DNA of 7,464 nt from an uncultured Chitinophagaceae bacterium (GTDB lineage: Bacteria; Bacteroidota; Bacteroidia; Chitinophagales; Chitinophagaceae): positions 1 to 7,464 of the forward strand of contig CAIMKO010000400.1 in NCBI GenBank assembly GCA_903841915.1, in the 5' to 3' direction. Below, one piece after another: positions 5,864-7,464 of the stretch. The notes beneath the pieces were generated by a model. That model was not told the DNA's origin, made no database searches, and saw only the letters and a program-made list of their open reading frames with translations. The first letter of the stretch is position 1; each line of letters begins with the position of its first letter. Made by a program: the position numbers and the translations under genes.

Positions 5864-6361
5864 TTACAACTTCTCCATCATCCTCTCCACCATATTATAA
5901 GTAGCGGGACAATATTCAATATTCTGCTGGTGCACATGAATATAATCCACCATTTTCTTTTTGGTAAGATGCGGGAAACCTGCGCAGTCTGCCGGCCGCA
6001 CTTCGTAAATAGAACATTTATTGTTTTTGAGATTTAAGAACTGGCAAGGCTGACTGGTATTCATCCAATCGCCATCTTTCTTATCGTAATACAACCATTT
6101 ATCTTTAAATGCCTGTGCGGTCATTTCAAAATGTGCGGCAATGCGTTTGATATCTTTTGGTGTAAAAGTGGGACTCATTGTTTTGCAGCAATTGGCACAG
6201 CTTAAACAATCTGTCTCTTTCCATACTTCAGCATCGATCTCTTCTACCCTTTTATGCAAACCTTTGGTGGGATTTTTTTCCAGCTTCGTTAAAAATCGTT
6301 TGAATGCTTTTTTATGGTAACGAACTTTTTGTTTGAAGGAACGAAGATTGATCGGTTGCAT
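5864..6361 (-). CDS. YkgJ-type cysteine-cluster protein
   Basis: A 165-residue soluble protein of the YkgJ/UPF0153 zinc- or iron-chelating cysteine-cluster family. Eight cysteines are visible: CLSCANCC (Cys52, 55, 58, 59), Cys106 in QPCQFL, Cys116 in NKCSIYEVRP, Cys126 in ADCAGFP and Cys151 near the end. The C-xx-C-xx-CC and C-x-IYEVRPxxC patterns are diagnostic. The protein is predicted to bind a metal or Fe-S centre; its role is unknown. The N-terminal 45 residues are strongly basic (many Lys and Arg), as is common in the Bacteroidota versions. The ATG at 6361 is the first Met and fits the basic N-terminus. The gene is divergent from xerD; on its strand TATATTCG (6391-6398) is a one-mismatch -7 candidate about 30 bases upstream. 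Confidence 0.9.
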   Translation of the reverse strand: MQPINLRSFKQKVRYHKKAFKRFLTKLEKNPTKGLHKRVEEIDAEVWKETDCLSCANCCKTMSPTFTPKDIKRIAAHFEMTAQAFKDKWLYYDKKDGDWMNTSQPCQFLNLKNNKCSIYEVRPADCAGFPHLTKKKMVDYIHVHQQNIEYCPATYNMVERMMEKL

Positions 6362-6416
6362 TTAATAATTTTAATTGATGTTGGAAGTTGCGAATATAAG
6401 TCATTCATGCAAAACG

Positions 6417-6424
6417 TACATTTG
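6417..6424 (+). promoter_or_regulatory. Likely xerD promoter -7 element
   Basis: TACATTTG is an exact TAnnTTTG match. The nearest TTG upstream (6388-6390) is 26 bases away, somewhat long for a -33 element. Transcription would start near 6431, leaving a leader of about 85 bases made largely of period-7 A-rich sequence. Confidence 0.5.
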
Positions 6425-6444
6425 ATGATGCGAAGAGAGAAAAA

Positions 6445-6507
6445 CTAAAATCTAAAAAAAGAAAAACTAAAGAGGAGAATCAAAAATTTGAAATCTCAAA
6501 TCCGAAA
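6445..6507. repeat. Degenerate A-rich period-7 leader upstream of xerD
   Basis: Two blocks show a 7-base rhythm: CTAAAAT, CTAAAAA (6445-6458) with a later CTAAAGA (6467-6473), and TTTGAAA, TCTCAAA, TCCGAAA (6487-6507), consensus TYYSAAA. They end 9 bases before the xerD ATG. Copies have diverged, unlike the array at 51-153. The A-rich, weakly structured leader suits the Shine-Dalgarno-free initiation usual in Bacteroidota. Confidence 0.6.
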
Positions 6508-6516
6508 TGAATTATC

Positions 6517-7419
6517 ATGTGGGAAGGATATAAAAAAGGTTTTAAAGCGTATCTGCAATTAGAGCGTTCGCTGAGCGACAACTCTGTTGAAGCTTATTTG
6601 CGTGATGTAGAGAAACTCACGGAATACTTATTGGCCACCGATCAGGCAAAGACACCCGGAGATGTTGAGTTGAAAGACCTGCAGCATTTTATTCAATGGA
6701 TCGCCGAACTGGGTATGACGGCAACATCACAATCCAGGATCATTTCGGGGATCCGTGGATTTTATCATTACTGTTTATTAGAAAAGATCTCAGCCACCAA
6801 TCCTTCCACTTTATTGGATGCACCCAAGACCAAAAGGGCATTGCCCGATTTTTTAAGTTTTGAAGAGATTGAAAAGATCATTGCCCAAATTGATCTTAGT
6901 ACTAATGACGGCGGCAGGAATAAAGCCATTTTGGAGACCATGTACAGTTGCGGTTTACGCGTGAGTGAACTGGTAAATTTAAAGATCAGTTGTTTGTATC
7001 TCGATGTTGGTTTTATACGTGTGATCGGTAAAGGTGATAAAGAAAGATTGGTACCCATTGGTACCGATGCCATCAAATTCATTAAAATTTATAAGGATGA
7101 TATCCGTGTACACCAATCCATTCAAACCGGGTTCGAGGACATCTTATTTTTAAATAACCGCGGCAAGAATTTATCGAGGGTGATGATATTTTATATCATT
7201 AAAAGTTTGGCACAAAAAGCAGAGATCAAGAAAAATATCTCGCCCCATACTTTTCGTCATTCCTTTGCTACACATTTGGTGGAAGGTGGCGCAGATCTTC
7301 GTGCAGTGCAGGAAATGCTGGGTCACGAAAGCATTACAACCACTGAGATCTATACGCATTTAGACAGAGATTTCCTGCGTAATACTTTGCAACAATTTCA
7401 TCCCGCATTTCAAAAATAG
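6517..7419 (+). CDS. xerD: Tyrosine recombinase XerD
   Basis: A 300-residue tyrosine recombinase (E. coli XerD: 298) that resolves chromosome dimers at dif with a partner recombinase and FtsK. The N-terminal SAM-like DNA-binding domain covers about 1-105 (FKAYLQLERSLSDNSVEAYLRD, then RIISGIRGFYHY), the catalytic domain about 110-295. All active-site residues are present and fall at the same numbers as in E. coli XerD: Arg148 in GLRVSEL, Lys172 in GKGDKER, His244 and Arg247 in SPHTFRHSFATHL, His270 in LGHESI and nucleophile Tyr279 in IYTH. The ATG at 6517 gives the usual MW-x-x-Y-x-x-x-FKAYL start; no Shine-Dalgarno is at the right distance. Length, spacing and housekeeping surroundings favour the chromosomal XerD over an integron, phage or transposon integrase. 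Whether it pairs with a separate XerC or acts alone cannot be seen here. After the stop the last 45 bases show no gene. Confidence 0.95.
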   Translation: MWEGYKKGFKAYLQLERSLSDNSVEAYLRDVEKLTEYLLATDQAKTPGDVELKDLQHFIQWIAELGMTATSQSRIISGIRGFYHYCLLEKISATNPSTLLDAPKTKRALPDFLSFEEIEKIIAQIDLSTNDGGRNKAILETMYSCGLRVSELVNLKISCLYLDVGFIRVIGKGDKERLVPIGTDAIKFIKIYKDDIRVHQSIQTGFEDILFLNNRGKNLSRVMIFYIIKSLAQKAEIKKNISPHTFRHSFATHLVEGGADLRAVQEMLGHESITTTEIYTHLDRDFLRNTLQQFHPAFQK

Positions 7420-7464
7420 TTCATTCACGGCCTTCTGTTTTTTGCTACATTACAGTTGAATTTC

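Noticed and set aside
6472..6477. GAGGAG as a Shine-Dalgarno site for xerD
   Set aside because: It is about 40 bases before the ATG, far outside working distance, and other genes here lack such sites.
6507..6533. Eight-codon open frame overlapping the xerD start
   Set aside because: It is too short and has no supporting signal; chance ATG in A-rich leader sequence.
7049..7064. Paired GGTACC sites in xerD
   Set aside because: A short repeat explained by coding of L-V-P-I-G-T; no sign of function.
6517..7419. Integrase of a mobile element
   Set aside because: Length, residue numbering and N-terminus match chromosomal XerD, and no att-like repeats, tRNA or cargo lie next to it.

Overview
The window looks like a chromosomal segment of a Bacteroidota bacterium, most likely near the Chitinophagaceae/Sphingobacteriia. 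The evidence is: no convincing Shine-Dalgarno sites before any gene; several matches to the Bacteroidota promoter -7 motif TAnnTTTG; AT-rich, A-rich leaders; and proteins of typical Bacteroidota type (a DUF6580-like membrane protein, class I ManA, YkgJ-type Cys-cluster protein, 300-residue XerD). The genus assignment is an inference from style, not from a search.

Layout. Bases 1-154 hold an AT-rich leader and a striking perfect 7-bp tandem array (AACATCT, 14 full copies plus 5 bases) that ends one base before the start codon of a PhzF-family isomerase gene (155-937, +). Bases 1041-2901 (+) hold three genes of more accessory character: a tiny three-helix membrane protein, an ABC ATPase whose start overlaps its stop codon (ATGA), and a Bro-N/DinD-like protein. 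Bases 2979-3455 (+) encode RNase HI. A 91-bp imperfect palindrome (3460-3550) separates it from the convergent minus-strand pair: a DUF6580-like membrane protein (3561-4130) and mannose-6-phosphate isomerase ManA (4211-5434). The YraN-family gene (5472-5828, +) diverges from manA, with promoter motifs that appear to cross. A short heptamer array lies between yraN and a convergent YkgJ-type Cys-cluster gene (5864-6361, -). Finally xerD (6517-7419, +) is divergent from that gene and has another degenerate period-7 leader. No stretch longer than about 160 bases lacks a gene.

How the genes relate. Most are single-gene housekeeping units (rnhA, manA, yraN, xerD) that act separately: RNA:DNA hybrid removal, sugar-phosphate interconversion, a nuclease-fold protein of unclear role, and chromosome dimer resolution. 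Only the membrane protein/ABC ATPase pair is clearly one functional unit. I see no complete defence system, CRISPR array, prophage or transposon. The most unusual signals are the three intergenic period-7 arrays built from different words, the minimal ABC unit next to a DinD-like gene, and the crossing manA/yraN promoters.
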